DNA of 64,000 nucleotides, from positions 7,133,390-7,197,389 of the forward strand of contig CM030845.1 in NCBI GenBank assembly GCA_018105865.1. The letters are read 5' to 3'. The notes beneath the pieces were generated by a model. It was not told the origin of the DNA and ran no database searches. It worked only from the letters and a program-made list of their open reading frames with translations. Positions 13,436 to 32,882 of the stretch are shown in pieces. The number at the start of each line of letters is the position of its first letter. Position 1 is the first letter of the stretch. A program made the position numbers and the translations under genes. The stretch is from Metaphire vulgaris (taxonomy: Eukaryota; Annelida; Clitellata; Crassiclitellata; Megascolecidae).

Positions 13436-16172
13436 CCACCATCACCATCAATACTAGGCTTGTGATTTTGCAGTTAAATAGCTATTATTGAATAGATAAT
13501 ATAATACTTATGAAATACATAACTCAGCTACCGGTAATCCAACTAAATGCTAAACTGATATAATATACTTAGCAAGATAATATATACAGCAAAAGCAGAG
13601 AAAATCACTAACACTAGTTCTTTCTTCGAACCAAGTAGATGGCAAACATCTGGGGAACAGGCCATATTCCCAATAATTCCAACACATATTTCCTACAAAA
13701 GTTCCAACTCTTGCATCTTGTGATAAAAGCACAACACTGCAAGAATTAAATTTAAAAGGTCATATGAAATATTTTATTTTATTTCATTCTGTCAAATTCT
13801 GGCATAATAAAAGCAATATGCCATGCACCATACAACTGCCTGCAGTACTGCTACTGTCAACTTTGCTAAATACCATGCAATTTCAATATTTTTCACGAAT
13901 AGTGGCATTAAATGGTTTTTGAATACAACGGTCTAAGTAAAATTATTTTAAGACACAATGAACCTATTTCATATGCGAATATTCACACCAATACTGGAAC
14001 AAATGTGTCAAAAGAAATGCAAGACAATAACTCAGCGACTGACTGTTGCCCGAGGAGCTCTTGATTTTGCGATAACGCCCACAAGAAGATCAACAGAGTT
14101 GTATTCCACAAGAAAATTCACAACTTCCTACAAAACACCAACATCACTACAGCTATCGTGCACATTTAGTACAGTCATCCATCAAGCAACATTCTAAAGA
14201 CAAAGAGGGAATGTAAGGAGAACTTCCTTTCATCTTTACTGACAAGCTGTTCCTAAATCATTAGGGCATGTTGTTCTAGTTCAAGTTCTACATATCTGCT
14301 TCCTCTTAATCTCCTTTTTTGCCAATGAATGCATCGGTCAATAAATTCTGTTTTCATTTCCTCAATAACTAGCAAATTAGTCTTTACCAGTTAAGAGCAA
14401 TTGATATATATTTCAAAAAAGCCTAATTATACACTGATAGGCATATTTAAAAACCATTTCAAAAACGACATTTTGTCACAAACCTGATTCATAGACATGT
14501 CCCATAATTTACAGAGATCATCTTGAAGACCGTCTTCAAGTTCTACTGGCTCAACGTCACCGCCAAAAACTTCAGCATTTTCTTCTTTGTCAGGTTCCTG
14601 ATCAGAATACTCCACACTCTGGTTAAGCACAAAAACCTTAATTACAGCACTCATTCAACATATTAAATTCTTAACATTAGCTAAATTTCATGGTTGTTCT
14701 GATGGCAAACAACATTCCAAATTATGACCCACAATGGCTGTGTAAATGTGTGCGTGTGCGCACGCACACGCTCATGTATATGTAATTATCACGTTGACTG
14801 CCAGCGATGTGCAAACCAGCCATCTTTTGTCACTCTGAGCAGCCAGTGTCTACAATCTATATAGTAAATTGGCACCCCAGAAATCTTTCTTTTGGCTTCC
14901 CAGACATAATTGAGACAAGCTGTCATCTACCGAATGCATTGATGATTAATTCAAATGATATGACATGAAACCGTTAAATTTAGACTAGGATGCAATGTGA
15001 ATTGTTTAGGAACCATGTTGGTTAGCTAATAGCTATTTCATTGCAGTGGAAGTTTTACAGTGCTTTAGGGATAGATATTTCTAAATCTAACAGCAAAATT
15101 GCAGAAATTTATCAACCAATCAGTTTATTTGTATCAAAACTAAAAATCACTAATATTACAATTCATTATATGAAAAACAGCTATAAAGATAAATGCAAAT
15201 ATGTTTCATATTTATCTATATAATGTGAACAGTCTACGATCATTTATTTCAAAAATTTATTCATTACTATGCACACACTCATGTCTTTGTCCTGCTAGAT
15301 TTTGCCTGATATTTAAATAAAATCAACAGTAAACTTTGGATTGTTTTCTACACATTTATTACAAGTCCATTCGTGATATATCAACTGTATTTTATTAATT
15401 TATAATGTAAGAAAAAGTATTTGCTTAACCCCTTAAATGGGGATCCCGAATATATCCATCCATTTTACATCGAGTTAGCTAAATACATGGTTAAGGGGTT
15501 AATTGTCATTTAGTAGCACGAGTATTTTGCTGCATTTTCTATGTATCATGCAGTTAGCTGCTGCAGGTTGCAGCTGGCGAATTTAGCGACCACAATGCAA
15601 CCTATGGCCTGGTAGTAATGTGTTAAATCACTTCATTTTACCACACTGCAAATTTTATACAATCCATTTTAAAATTGTTCTTCACATGAATCCATTAATA
15701 TTTTACGTCCTTTAGGTATGCATCTATCTGGACTACAGACCTTCAGTAGATTCATCAGTGTAGTGAAGACCCAATGCTTGCTGAAGACGGTGTTGCCAAT
15801 ATTGTCAGCATCAACTAAATGTTGCTCCACCAACTCCTTTGGTGGATCTGGATTCCGATAAAGGTCTTCGCAAGCATCATCATCATCAACTTCATCTTCA
15901 GGATCAACACTCTGACTGCCATGAATATCCGAAGGTTCTGAGTCAGAAGTTGGCATGCTATCTGCATCCTCAAGATTTGTCACAGGATGTGGACTGGGTG
16001 AGCTTTCATAGCACTCAGGTGTGTGATAGAGTGCAGCTGCATATGAATCAGTAAACCTAGGAGTTTGCTGAGGACTTGTGATCATGTTTCGAAATTTCTT
16101 TTCGTCTAAGCTAGCAGTTTTCTCAATAACTCCTGAAATTGGATCTTGTTTCTCCATGTCTTTGACATCCAT
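7458..16172 (-). CDS. SAAL1: SAAL1-like protein (serum amyloid A-like 1 family)
   Basis: Armadillo-like family; the vertebrate protein is linked to proliferation of synovial and liver cells, with mechanism unclear. Coding exons (minus): 16172-15741, 14618-14484, 14127-14044, 13692-13613, 12306-12247, 11845-11733, 11280-11157, 9887-9817, 9524-9375, 8821-8313, 7745-7458. Phases join to 681 codons. Family signatures are IGNTVFSKHWVFTTLMNLLK, DDLCKLWDMSMNQ, EICVGIIGNMACSPDVC, DLIFLLLDSPDAPTLVET and LETFLHVLQLISTSEQGVQAL. The protein is longer than the roughly 470-residue human form, owing to an acidic N-terminal region (DPEDEVDDDDACEDL) and an extended, polar C-terminal third. Start: ATG at 16172-16170, just inside an exon whose acceptor is CTTTAG. 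The intron 10 donor is either GC (AGAG|gcaagt at 8312) or GT at 8308 paired with an acceptor before 7732; both keep frame. Confidence 0.9.
9004..9276. mobile_element. Tc1/mariner-type MITE with ~70-bp inverted repeats (SAAL1 intron)
   Basis: Starts CAGTCAAAATGTGTAATTAG and ends with the inverse, flanked by TA on both sides (9002-9003, 9277-9278). The inverted arms run about 70 bases each, including TCATTACACRAA and CAGTCATTGTGTGTAATGACC. TA duplication and CAGTCAAA ends are the hallmark of Tc1/mariner non-autonomous elements. RNA from either strand would fold into a long hairpin. Confidence 0.8.
12721..13152. repeat. 176-bp tandem duplication inside a dispersed repeat (SAAL1 intron)
   Basis: The block beginning TTTAAATAACTATGAAATAT at 12721 repeats almost perfectly at 12897, period 176. 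The unit includes TATAGGCCTTCA and GTTTCCCTCCACTGCTGACT. After the second copy the sequence runs on to GCGAGATAATATGGTAT at 13152, the end of the repeat also seen, inverted, at 287-840. Confidence 0.85.
13158..13450 (+). repeat. Degenerate tRNA-derived SINE ending in a (CAT)n microsatellite
   Basis: A tRNA-like head (GGAGTAGTGGAATGATTCTT, then a weak box-B-like GGATTTAAATTTTATCC) leads into a body and then about 75 bases of CAT/ATC repeats (13373-13449). It lies in a SAAL1 intron. The pol III boxes are eroded, so the SINE label is tentative; the microsatellite is certain. Confidence 0.45.
15425..15502. mobile_element. TTAA-flanked palindromic MITE, copy 1
   Basis: Reads TTAACCCCTTAA at the left and TTAAGGGGTTAA at the right, around a core containing GGGATCCCGAATATATCCAT. 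TTAA duplication with CCCCTTAA ends fits a piggyBac-type non-autonomous element of about 78 bases. Copies occur at 29470-29551 (opposite orientation) and 45664-45743. Confidence 0.7.
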
Positions 16173-16573
16173 GTTTGCAAAACTAAAGAAAATCCAACTA
16201 TAAATAAATTCAGAATGAGTGTTCCCAAGGGAACTATGACAAAAAGTATTTGGGAACATAGAAAATAGTGTGTCCATCTTTTGTCTGGCTTGGGAACAGA
16301 AAGAGCAGAATCTGTGTGTACACGTGTATATATTTTCTTCTGGCTCTATAAACTATAAGTCTATAATTAATGAGTACAGTCTAGAGTTTGCAGTGGGGTT
16401 TTCCAAATGAATCAGCTGTGGCAGACAAAGAGCAAAGTGTCATAGTCCAGGTTCTGAAGTTCAATACATCGGCCTACAACTGTTACGCTTGTGTAACATT
16501 GATTTGTACATATTAGAATGGCATGTCGCATTCACTTCACAATATTTCATGAAATCACAATTCACAGGGGAGG

Positions 16574-16860
16574 GAAGATGACAGAAGTGGTTACACGTCC
16601 GGCAGGCACGCTGACGTTCAAGCCCTGTAGGAGACATTAAGGTCGATTCAGCCTTACTATCTATAGGGAGGTTGTAGCATCAAATGATGAGCAGCGTTCG
16701 CTACGAAGTAAAGCGCGGACCTATGTGTTTGGCTGGCAACCAACTTACTCTAGGTTAATGGCGTGTGCCGCATGCGTCAATTATGCCTAAGAGACCGGAG
16801 ATCAGCACCAACCCCAGCGCTCGAATCAGGGCATGAAAAAACTCTACTTTTATTACAAAT
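16574..16860 (+). repeat. tRNA-derived SINE
   Basis: The head GGAAGATGACAGAAGTGGTT has box A character, and GACGTTCAAGCCC about 40 bases later matches a pol III box B. The body ends with GAGACCGGAGATCAGCACC, a string shared with the copy at 27590-27868. It sits in the 5' UTR intron of SAAL1. Confidence 0.6.
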
Positions 16861-16984
16861 CTCAGGATTTTGAGAATTTCACATCATTAAAGGCACAAAT
16901 CACAGAATTCGCGGCTTCCGTGAATTTCTAATGGCCCTGGTCATGATGAACATCGTGTAGCTCTACAAACGCGATCTTACTTAC

Positions 16985-17075
16985 GCGCACTTCACCGATC
17001 ACCACAATACAATGACACTCGCCTGCATTTGCACAGCGCAAATTTAATGTAATTTTCCGTATTTTGTGAGTAAAA
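16985..17075 (-). promoter_or_regulatory. Probable SAAL1 5' UTR exon and promoter edge
   Basis: On the minus strand a strong donor, GTGCGC|gtaagtaag, ends a possible non-coding exon at 16985. The first coding exon has its acceptor at about 16186 with the ATG only 13 bases in, so an upstream UTR exon is expected. The local sequence is CpG-richer than its surroundings (ACGCGCACTTCACCGATCAC). The transcription start itself is not visible. Confidence 0.4.
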
Positions 17076-17439
17076 CCCTCCCTGGTAAAACTTATTCCAA
17101 AAGTCTCAAAGAAAGAGGGAAAAATTATCCCGCTGATACTTAAACTCGTAGAATATAATAATTATACTAATTTATATGGCTAATTATCTACGAGATTTTT
17201 TTAATCAATCAAATTTAAAAATCAAGTAGACAGATGCTCTAAAGACTGGAAGAAACTAAAAGCCTAGGTTCGCCTATAATTTTGTTTTCGCTATAGCAAT
17301 AACATTTATAACAATTATATTTTAATTACTGTAACATTAATAACAGCTAGAGCTTGTGGTCTAGTAGGATCGTTCCTGTATTGAAGCCAGTCTCTGAACT
17401 TTAAATTGTTCCTAAACCTTCACAGGCAATGTTTTATGC

Positions 17440-18840
17440 AGGCCTGTTAGTAAAGTAAGTAAAGTAAAATCTCGTGGATTTCTATAGCGCCTTGAAAAAG
17501 CACAACAGTAGCTGCTTATTCGTAGGCGCTCAGCCTCTCTTAAAATAGCTATGGGGAAGGTATGTTATCAGCCAGGCAATAGTCAACGTCCAAAGGGCAG
17601 TTAGGTGTGAGATTCCACTCCATCCCAGGAACTGAAAAATATTTTTGCATTGAACTGTGCCTCTTCCCCTCCACCCGTCAATTTCCCCACCCAAAGGCTT
17701 GGAGTCTCTATAAAACACTGTCCTCATGAATTTGTAGACAGCCTGCGAAGTGCATGGGCTGGTCTTCCAGTTAGGTACTGTTTTCAATTTATGACAGTAG
17801 CTTGCAGAGGCGGGCAAGTGGGCCCGACTAGATGGAGCACCAAAATTGACTCAGTGACTTTTCTTGTGCTCATCAAACATTTTTTATTGACTTCACCCCG
17901 ACACTCAACACTGATTAATGGAATATTTTAACACCAAATCTTTTTCAGAATCAAGCATTTACTTTATGAAGATACTGGCTTTTGAAAAAGCCTCTGTGAA
18001 AGTCACTAGGGGCACTAACGGGACTTTAACCTCACTCTGTCAGCCTGCCACCCCAGCACATAAACCACCCTTTGCTACCTTGTGTCCTAAGAGATGGCAG
18101 ATTTAAACACAATACCCCACCCCAAGTATTTACAGGCATGTACTGTACTGTAAATTTGTGAGTTTCCACACTTGATTGTAACTTGACAATTTGCTTTGTG
18201 CTGTTAATAGGTGATTAGGTTTTGAATTGCCATGACTTGAATAAATTTAGTGCAATGAAGGCCACAAGCGAGGAAAGTTTGACAAACTAGATCCAAATAG
18301 ACAAGCCTTGAAATTCTGCTCAAATAGTAAAACACGAATTTGCCATGTAATATTCAATAATCAGTTTGCAAATTCCAATGAAGTGGATTAACAGCACATG
18401 AAATACTTCACCAAACTGCTATTAAGATTAGTACATGAAACTACACAAAGGTTATCAGCAAAACTGGTCTACAGTTTTACACTTCACAAGAATTAGGAAC
18501 ATTAATGCAACAATCAACAAACAATTGCTGTATATAGGGCACAACCATATTCTTGGTAACTTCCTTTCATTTAATATTTAAAACAATGCTGGCTGGGATG
18601 TGTTTTGCTCATTAACATTGCTATTTCAATATCATGTATAGCTGTTGCAATAGAAATGGCTCTCAAATCTCCATTTTAACAACTCATTGAACCTGGAACC
18701 TTTGAAAATCACAGCTGAACATACATCACAAATTATATTTTTCCAAAAGTGAACAGTATGATTTAAGATTTCATGATTTATCAAAAGCAAAAATCCATTG
18801 TTCTATTATGAACTAGTTTCCACAAACAGTCAGTAGTTTT
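17440..18840. other. Intergenic stretch between SAAL1 and HSPE1
   Basis: AT-rich. The start (GTAAGTAAAGTAAAATCTCG, TTTCTATAGCGCCTTGA) is a small dispersed repeat resembling 21477-21560 and part of 44690-44760. The remainder holds probable HSPE1 3' UTR on the minus strand. No additional open frame has gene-like features. Confidence 0.4.
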
Positions 18841-18850
18841 ATATTATGGA

Positions 18851-19394
18851 TTATGACAGAAATTTCCCCAGAATATCACCGTCCCGGAACAAGAAATACT
18901 CCTAAAAAAGAAAGCAATCACATCTCAGGAAAACAAACTAACATTTTAAAATAAAAATTCTAAAATAATGTGCACACTTTTTAGAATTTAAATTTTATTT
19001 TCATTCATACCTTGTCATCCAAATTCAATTTAGTGCCTCCAAATTCAGGCAGCAGGACCTTGTCTCCCACTTTAACACTTGGAGGAATAACTTCTCCTTT
19101 CTAAATAGCAAAATCACATCAAATATCAAATACTGAGACTAGCACATCAACTGGCAGTATTTTTCATGGCCAGATAAAATGCTCAAGTTGAATATAAATT
19201 CTATTATTAACTACAAATTTATTAATCTTGCAGCAGCCCTTTCAGTCGAAATGCATTTTCATTTTCGTACAGTTCATTAAATATCAATAAGCTGCTCCAT
19301 TCTGAGAAAAGACAACAGTGTTATTAGCAAACACATTCTGCATGCAGCATTGAGTTCTATCTTTTAAAAAAATGTTAGCATCATCTAGCAATGT

Positions 19395-19486
<92 letters not shown>

Positions 19487-20611
19487 AGGCATGTATAATC
19501 ATATATTAGGGTTGGTAACGATTACAATTTTCTTGTTTGATTAATTGGAAAATTTTTTAATGATTAATCGATTAATTTCGATTAAAATAATTACATAGGC
19601 CCTATAGCATTTTGCTGATCTTCTTGCATTGCAACTCTGCATCTTGTTTACTTTGCCATCTGCAGTTAGCTTAAAAACAAAACAAAAGCGCTTGCTCATC
19701 CCTCCCCTTAAATGCTTCACTGAAGCATTGCTTTCATTACTCGCCATTGTTGTCTGAACGTAATAGAAATATAGTAAGCTAAGAAGGTATTCAAGTAAAA
19801 AAGTTACAAAAATATTAAAATTTAACTGAAAAATTAATCAATTAAAGAAAATTAAATTGATTAAAAAATTTAACGATTAATAGATTAATTAACCGTTAAT
19901 ATCCACAGCCCTAATATATATATATATAATTACAAATAATTTCAATTTATAAAAGTTTCACTCGCATTCAATGTAAAAATCTCACATCTGAGCGAGTTCC
20001 TTCTCCTATAGCGACCACTGTTGCCTCCAGAACTTTTCCAAGAGATTTTTCTGGAAGTAAAACACCTCCTTTTGTCTTCACTTCTGGTGCAAATCGTTCA
20101 ACCAGCACACGGTCAAAGAGTGGCAGAAATCGTTTCATAGCACCAGCCTAAATTTAATTCGTAACAGCATCATAGGAATCATATATAAAAAGTAATTCAC
20201 AAAAAGAAACAAAAAAGACGAATTATGCCAGCCAAAACACTGAATAAATACTAGCTGAGCCGCACATTTGGACATGTGTAAATTGCTCGTCTTCCTGAAA
20301 ATTCAATCAAATTAGACAACAAAATACCTAGTTAATCTGGCTGAAAATGACCATTATTTCGGAATGACTATAGAGGCTATAAAAATAGTCTTCCTGTTCC
20401 TAGATTTGCATTCTGCGTGATCCAAATGACGACTATGATCCTGCACCGATAATGACAGCCGGATTTTACAAAACTGAGCGTGTATGACACTAATACGCTA
20501 CAGAATTACTACGCTGATTCAATCATTATGTAATTCATAGGTTCTACTGTAAGCCAATGCCACATTGGAGGTGACCCGTGTAAACAGCCTATGCTCTGAA
20601 AAACTCACCAT
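18851..20611 (-). CDS. HSPE1: Hsp10, mitochondrial co-chaperonin
   Basis: Heptameric lid of the Hsp60 folding chamber in the mitochondrial matrix. Exons (minus): 20611-20609 coding part (only the ATG, then gtgagt), 20147-19986, 19100-19011, 18901-18851. Together they give 101 residues, the family's usual length. Seen motifs: LPLFDRVLVERF at the N-terminal strand, KTKGGVLLPE as the start of the mobile loop that docks on Hsp60, the loop continuing EKSLGKVLEATVVAIGEG, then GDKVLLPEFGGTKL and the C-terminal EYFLFRDGDILGKFL. An initiator-Met-only first coding exon matches the vertebrate HSPE1 organisation. It is divergently arranged with HSPD1. No substitutions look disabling. Confidence 0.97.
19398..19487. 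repeat. (TA)n then (CA)n microsatellite
   Basis: About 75 bases of TA dinucleotides followed by ACACACACACACA, in HSPE1 intron 2. It directly borders the hAT-like remnant. Confidence 0.95.
19505..19914. mobile_element. hAT-like element remnant in HSPE1 intron 2
   Basis: The left end TTAGGGTTGGTAACGATTA and the right end (inverted TTAGGGCTGTGGATATTAAC) are imperfect inverted repeats, both followed by ATTAATCGATTAAT-type AT-rich stretches. It is flanked by (TA)n, so a target duplication cannot be read. A 68-codon minus-strand frame inside (19747-19541, TADGKVNKMQSC) weakly recalls a BED-type N-terminus of hAT transposases. Confidence 0.5.
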
Positions 20612-20860
20612 TTTGTAGATCTTTACAGATATGACTTCGCCCAGACTTGTCGACAATTAACCGGCACGAATAACTGTCCTTGAAATGACCTTCTTACTTT
20701 AGAATTCAAACCCTTTGCACAATACAGACAATGCCCCGACGCTAAGGTAAGTGCCCTTCGACTTCCACGTGCGCTTCTGGTCTAGCGCGCATGCGCACTC
20801 GGCAGAGAAATTTCTCGATTCGGCTTTCGTCGTTGCTAAGGCTGTGGTTTTCCTGTAACA
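20612..20860. promoter_or_regulatory. Bidirectional HSPE1/HSPD1 promoter
   Basis: The CpG-rich core holds an E-box CACGTG (20766-20771), a perfect palindromic NRF1-type site GCGCATGCGC (20787-20796), and a heat-shock-element-like array aGAAatTTCt followed by a half-matching GATT (20806-20820). NRF1 and HSF1 control of mitochondrial chaperonins is established in vertebrates. A strong plus-strand donor (CTAAG|gtaagt at 20747) and a weaker one at 21059 could end HSPD1 UTR exons. Motifs are seen; binding is inferred. Confidence 0.7.
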
Positions 20861-28710
<7,850 letters not shown>

Positions 28711-29276
28711 GGCCAGTGTACCACTAACTGATTATCGATGATTTGATTTGTAATTCGAGGCAAGTTTTTTGCAAAAATTGGGAATTAAGTTGTTGACTGC
28801 CATTGACACAAATGTTCATATTTTAAGTAATGCTTCCAAAAATTAATTGTGCGGTTCATGTATACAATGTGTTGTAAGTTTAGAGGGACATGTTTCGATT
28901 CTTTTGGTGCTGTGCTGATGTCGGTAGTGCTAGATTTTGATAGGACTTGTATGTAGATTGCATTTGATGTAAACTGAAATGTTAAGGAAATTAACGATTT
29001 CATTGGAATTGTGACAGAATTTGTGTTTGAATGGAATATATTTCATGGATTGAGTTTTTTTAGTTCAAGAATGGATATTATGAAAGTGAAATTATGTTGA
29101 TAACAGGGATTGTGGTAATCACTTATATCACATGCAACAAGAGTTTTGTCACTTTAAGTTTGAATAGATGCAGTGCAATTATTTTGTTAGAATTTGTGTT
29201 TAGGGTTTATGCGTTTGAAAGCAAGAATTTGGTGTTGTATTTGCTGCATGGCCTAAAATTTTTGTTTACTTTTGAT

Positions 29277-29282
29277 AATAAA
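29277..29282 (+). terminator. HSPD1 polyadenylation signal
   Basis: AATAAA about 570 bases after the HSPD1 stop, the first canonical signal downstream on this strand. Confidence 0.6.
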
Positions 29283-29469
29283 GTTTATGACTTAAAAGAT
29301 TTTGATCGATGATCAAGCATTGTGACAGTCTCAACAAATCTGACTTGGATCATTTGGCAAGAGGAATTACAATAGCAGATTATGATTACTGCACAGACAG
29401 TGAGAGTGATTGGCTGGCTCAAGCTCCTGTTTAGGCTGCTCTAAGACTCTTTCTTGAGTCCATTCTTTT

Positions 29470-29551
29470 TTAACCCCTTAACCATGCATTTAACTGTAAC
29501 TCAATGTAAAATGGATGGATATATCCGGGATCCCCAGTTAAGGGGTTTTAA
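29470..29551. mobile_element. TTAA-flanked palindromic MITE, copy 2
   Basis: Opposite orientation to the copy at 15425: TTAACCCCTTAACCATGC at left, CAGTTAAGGGGTTTTAA at right, core TATATCCGGGATCCCC. It lies in the HSPD1/astacin intergenic space. Confidence 0.7.
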
Positions 29552-31095
29552 TGGATCTCATAGGAGATGAGCTACCTGGAAACTACTTAAGTATAATAAT
29601 AATAAGTATTCCAAATAGGACTTAAAAGACTCTGTGCTGTTCCATAAGATGACCTGTTAAGAAAATTCTCAGACAATTACCAAAAGCACAGAAAGAGTTC
29701 AAGCAAACATTTGTGGCCAAAGAGTTTTTAGTACAGTATCGTTTTATTTTGTGCATGATGCATTGCTTTTAATTTTTGCTTTTATATTTGCAGTAAATAA
29801 AGGGTTCTAAAAGGTCTTGGTGCTGTGTAGCACTGTACTAATAGTGGTGTAGCCAGGGTTTTAGAATGGAGGTCTGTTTAGTCTGTTGGGGGAGGGGGGG
29901 GTAGGCTCATTGTAAGTTACTCAGGTGATGTCTTGCTATGCCTTACTACTAAGACACTGAGTACATGCAATAAAGAATAAAGATAAACTGCAAGCTCCAT
30001 AGCAATTTGTTGGTTTTTTGAAGATCATCCACTTTTTGAAGATCCTACATCTCTGATAAAATTGAATAGCAGTTTTTGCAAAAATCTCGTGACCGAGTTT
30101 AGGTCCATACAGGAGTGGCAAACTCTATGCTCCCACATGGCTATGCTAATCAGGATTACACGGTTTGGGGCATTTAAGCCTAGACAATAAATTGAAACAA
30201 AAAGAACTGTTGAATCTGGCAAAGTGAAACTTTTATTGGAATTATCATAAAAAAAATAAGAAAAAGGAATGTTTTACTTATTAAGATGAAAACATCTGTC
30301 AAGTATAGTAGTTGAACAATAAAACAATAAACAATACAGCTGTACATCAAAATATATAACTCTAGAAGTACAAATGGATTTCAAACTTATACTGAACTCA
30401 CATTCAATACACTAAAATTAAGAGAACTGTAGGCTATTAGGCCTACATGGTCATGATTTGAATAATTATTTTGAACAATAAATACAAATTTCCAAAGCGA
30501 TTCACAAACATTGATTTAACAAATATAAATACATTCAAACATCAGCAAAAGCAAATAAATTAAAACTTACAAAAAACAAGCATAAGGCCTTTCAAATATC
30601 TGATTCAATAATAATGAAATGCCTCTTGGTGCGAAACGAATTTAATCCTGAATTTATGCATGGATAACCACGAATTAAACCACCTTCAGAGTCCTTCCAA
30701 TACCTGTGCGTGCTAATTTCCGTTCGGGGTCTGCATGTTTCCACTTTGATTTAAATCTCAATAAAACCCCTTAATCTAGTAAATTAGCAGCAATTGGAAT
30801 AAGAAAAAACCGCAAATGTCAAGACTGAAGAGCGCATTTACGAATTTTGGCTCTAATTTATTGCCAAAAGTCAACCTGAAACTTGTTTCCATCACACGAA
30901 GCAAGCCGCAAGGGCAGAGATACAGATAACATCTTATTACGTATATGTGAAAGCAAGAGGTAACGGTGACTGCAGCAGTAAATAGGCTAAAATGTTACTC
31001 TTCTGTTGAAATAGATGCACACAATTCTTCCAACTGTGACTCGAAAAGGCCATTCAATCCGCTAGACGAAACGTGTAGATCTGTCTCTTCTGCCT
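29552..31095. other. Intergenic region with probable astacin-gene 3' UTR
   Basis: No gene-like frame. A minus-strand AATAAA at 30237-30232 would give the protease gene a 3' UTR of about 860 bases. At about 29842 there is an isolated MITE end (AGTGGTGTAGCCAGGGTTTT) with a G-run behind it and no matching second end. Confidence 0.4.
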
Positions 31096-32850
31096 TCACG
31101 CCGTGCATGATCCAGATCTGACTAGGATCTTGTCGAGGCCAATGTCTCCGGAAAATTCCTCACCTCTGATTCCGATAAATTGTAGCTAAGGAACAGAAAA
31201 ATAATGCTTTAGTACAGTAGAAGTTCAAGATTTGTGCACGCTTAAAAGATATCAAAAAGGCTGTGACAGAAATATATGCGTCTGCAATTTCCATAAACCT
31301 TTTGTACCTCTAAATATGCCAGAACTCGACCATGATTTGGAAACAAAGTGATGCAGTGACTTAGAAGGTTGCTGAGGAATTACAAAAGGGACGCAGGTCT
31401 ACTGTTAAAATCAGTGTTTATTCTAGCCACCTTGACATTGGGAGGATTTTTAAATGTTTAGGGGGACAAGGTGTAGACAAGAGTCTCCACACTTTGGAGG
31501 GGGGATTTCCATCCCCCAGCCAACATATAAAAAATTTGGGGGATTTTAAAATTTTTTTGGGGGGAGGGAATTTCCCAGAGAAGGCCTAGAATAAACACTG
31601 GTTAAAATGGCTGCATTAATGTTGCGTTGAAGGCATAAACGAATGAATGAATACCTGGGAGTTTTCAGACAGTTCGACTCCAACAGAGGCGTTCAGCCAA
31701 ATGTTGCCAATCTGTTTCGTTCTCATCCAGACAACAGTTGACTGGTCTTCCGTAATTCTGACTAGCTTCAAAGCGTTGATGTGAAAGCCATACATGTGAT
31801 AGTAGAAATCAACGCACACTTCTCCGGCGAAATTTAATTTGGGAAAGGACAACCTTGAAAAGAAACAAAAGCAAATCCAGAATGTGTCACAATTTTTTAA
31901 AAACAATATTTTTTTCAAATGAATAACAAGGGGATGTCTTTGATGAGATATATAGAACCACTGACCTAAAACAGCAGTTCTCAAACTGCAGCCTGCGTAC
32001 CCCGGGGTCTGTGGAGAACGGGTAAAAAAACAGCATGGAAAGAAATGACGTGTGCAACAGTTGCACCATTGAAATTTATTGCGGACGGGGTTTGACTTTA
32101 CAAATTCACACTCGAGCACATGTTAAACTTAGTTTAGAACAGGTTCTAGAATTTAGTATCCAGTAATTTAACAGCAAAATTTGGACTAGAAAAGGGTCTG
32201 CAAATTTAAACCAAGTTACAAAATGGGTTCAAAAGCGCTGGTCCAAAGTAGACCTACTTAGTGATAACGAACAGCACAGTTGCAGATGGCGTATGCCTAC
32301 CTAGCCTCGTCGTTTGGCTTCCGTGGAGCGCTTGCTTCGATGAAGATGTAGTTGTACCCATCGTATGGAAAGTCTGGCCCAGTCGGGTCAGAGGGGGTGG
32401 GGTCGTGGAACACCGTCCAGTCGAAATCGTCGCTCGTGTCCTGTGTCATTCCACAGAGACGGTCATTGTCAGCGGATGATGAAGAGTCGAAGGAACATTG
32501 CCACAGAGCGTCCCCGGAAACTGCTCGCTGACTCTGGCTCTGAAATAACGCAACGATATTGAATTAAGATGAAGAATGATGATGATGGTGATGATCATGA
32601 TGGCATTCTAATCACGCTGAGCAACAACTAAAAATGCTCAGAGGAACCCGTTCGACTTTCTGTCAGTTTTCATTGCAGTGTCTCAAGTATAGAACAGAAC
32701 AGCCTGATTTTCTGGAGCCAATCTATATTGCGGTTATCGTGATAGCTGTTGTTTCTGCCTCCGTTGTTGTCGTGTCATCATCATCATCATCATCATCATC
32801 ATCGTCGTCGTCGTCATTGTCCTAGCAGTACTTGTACGATATGCCACTGC

Positions 32851-32882
<32 letters not shown>

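Noticed and set aside
13958..14197. 79-codon plus-strand frame
   Set aside because: Antisense shadow of a SAAL1 exon (14127-14044).
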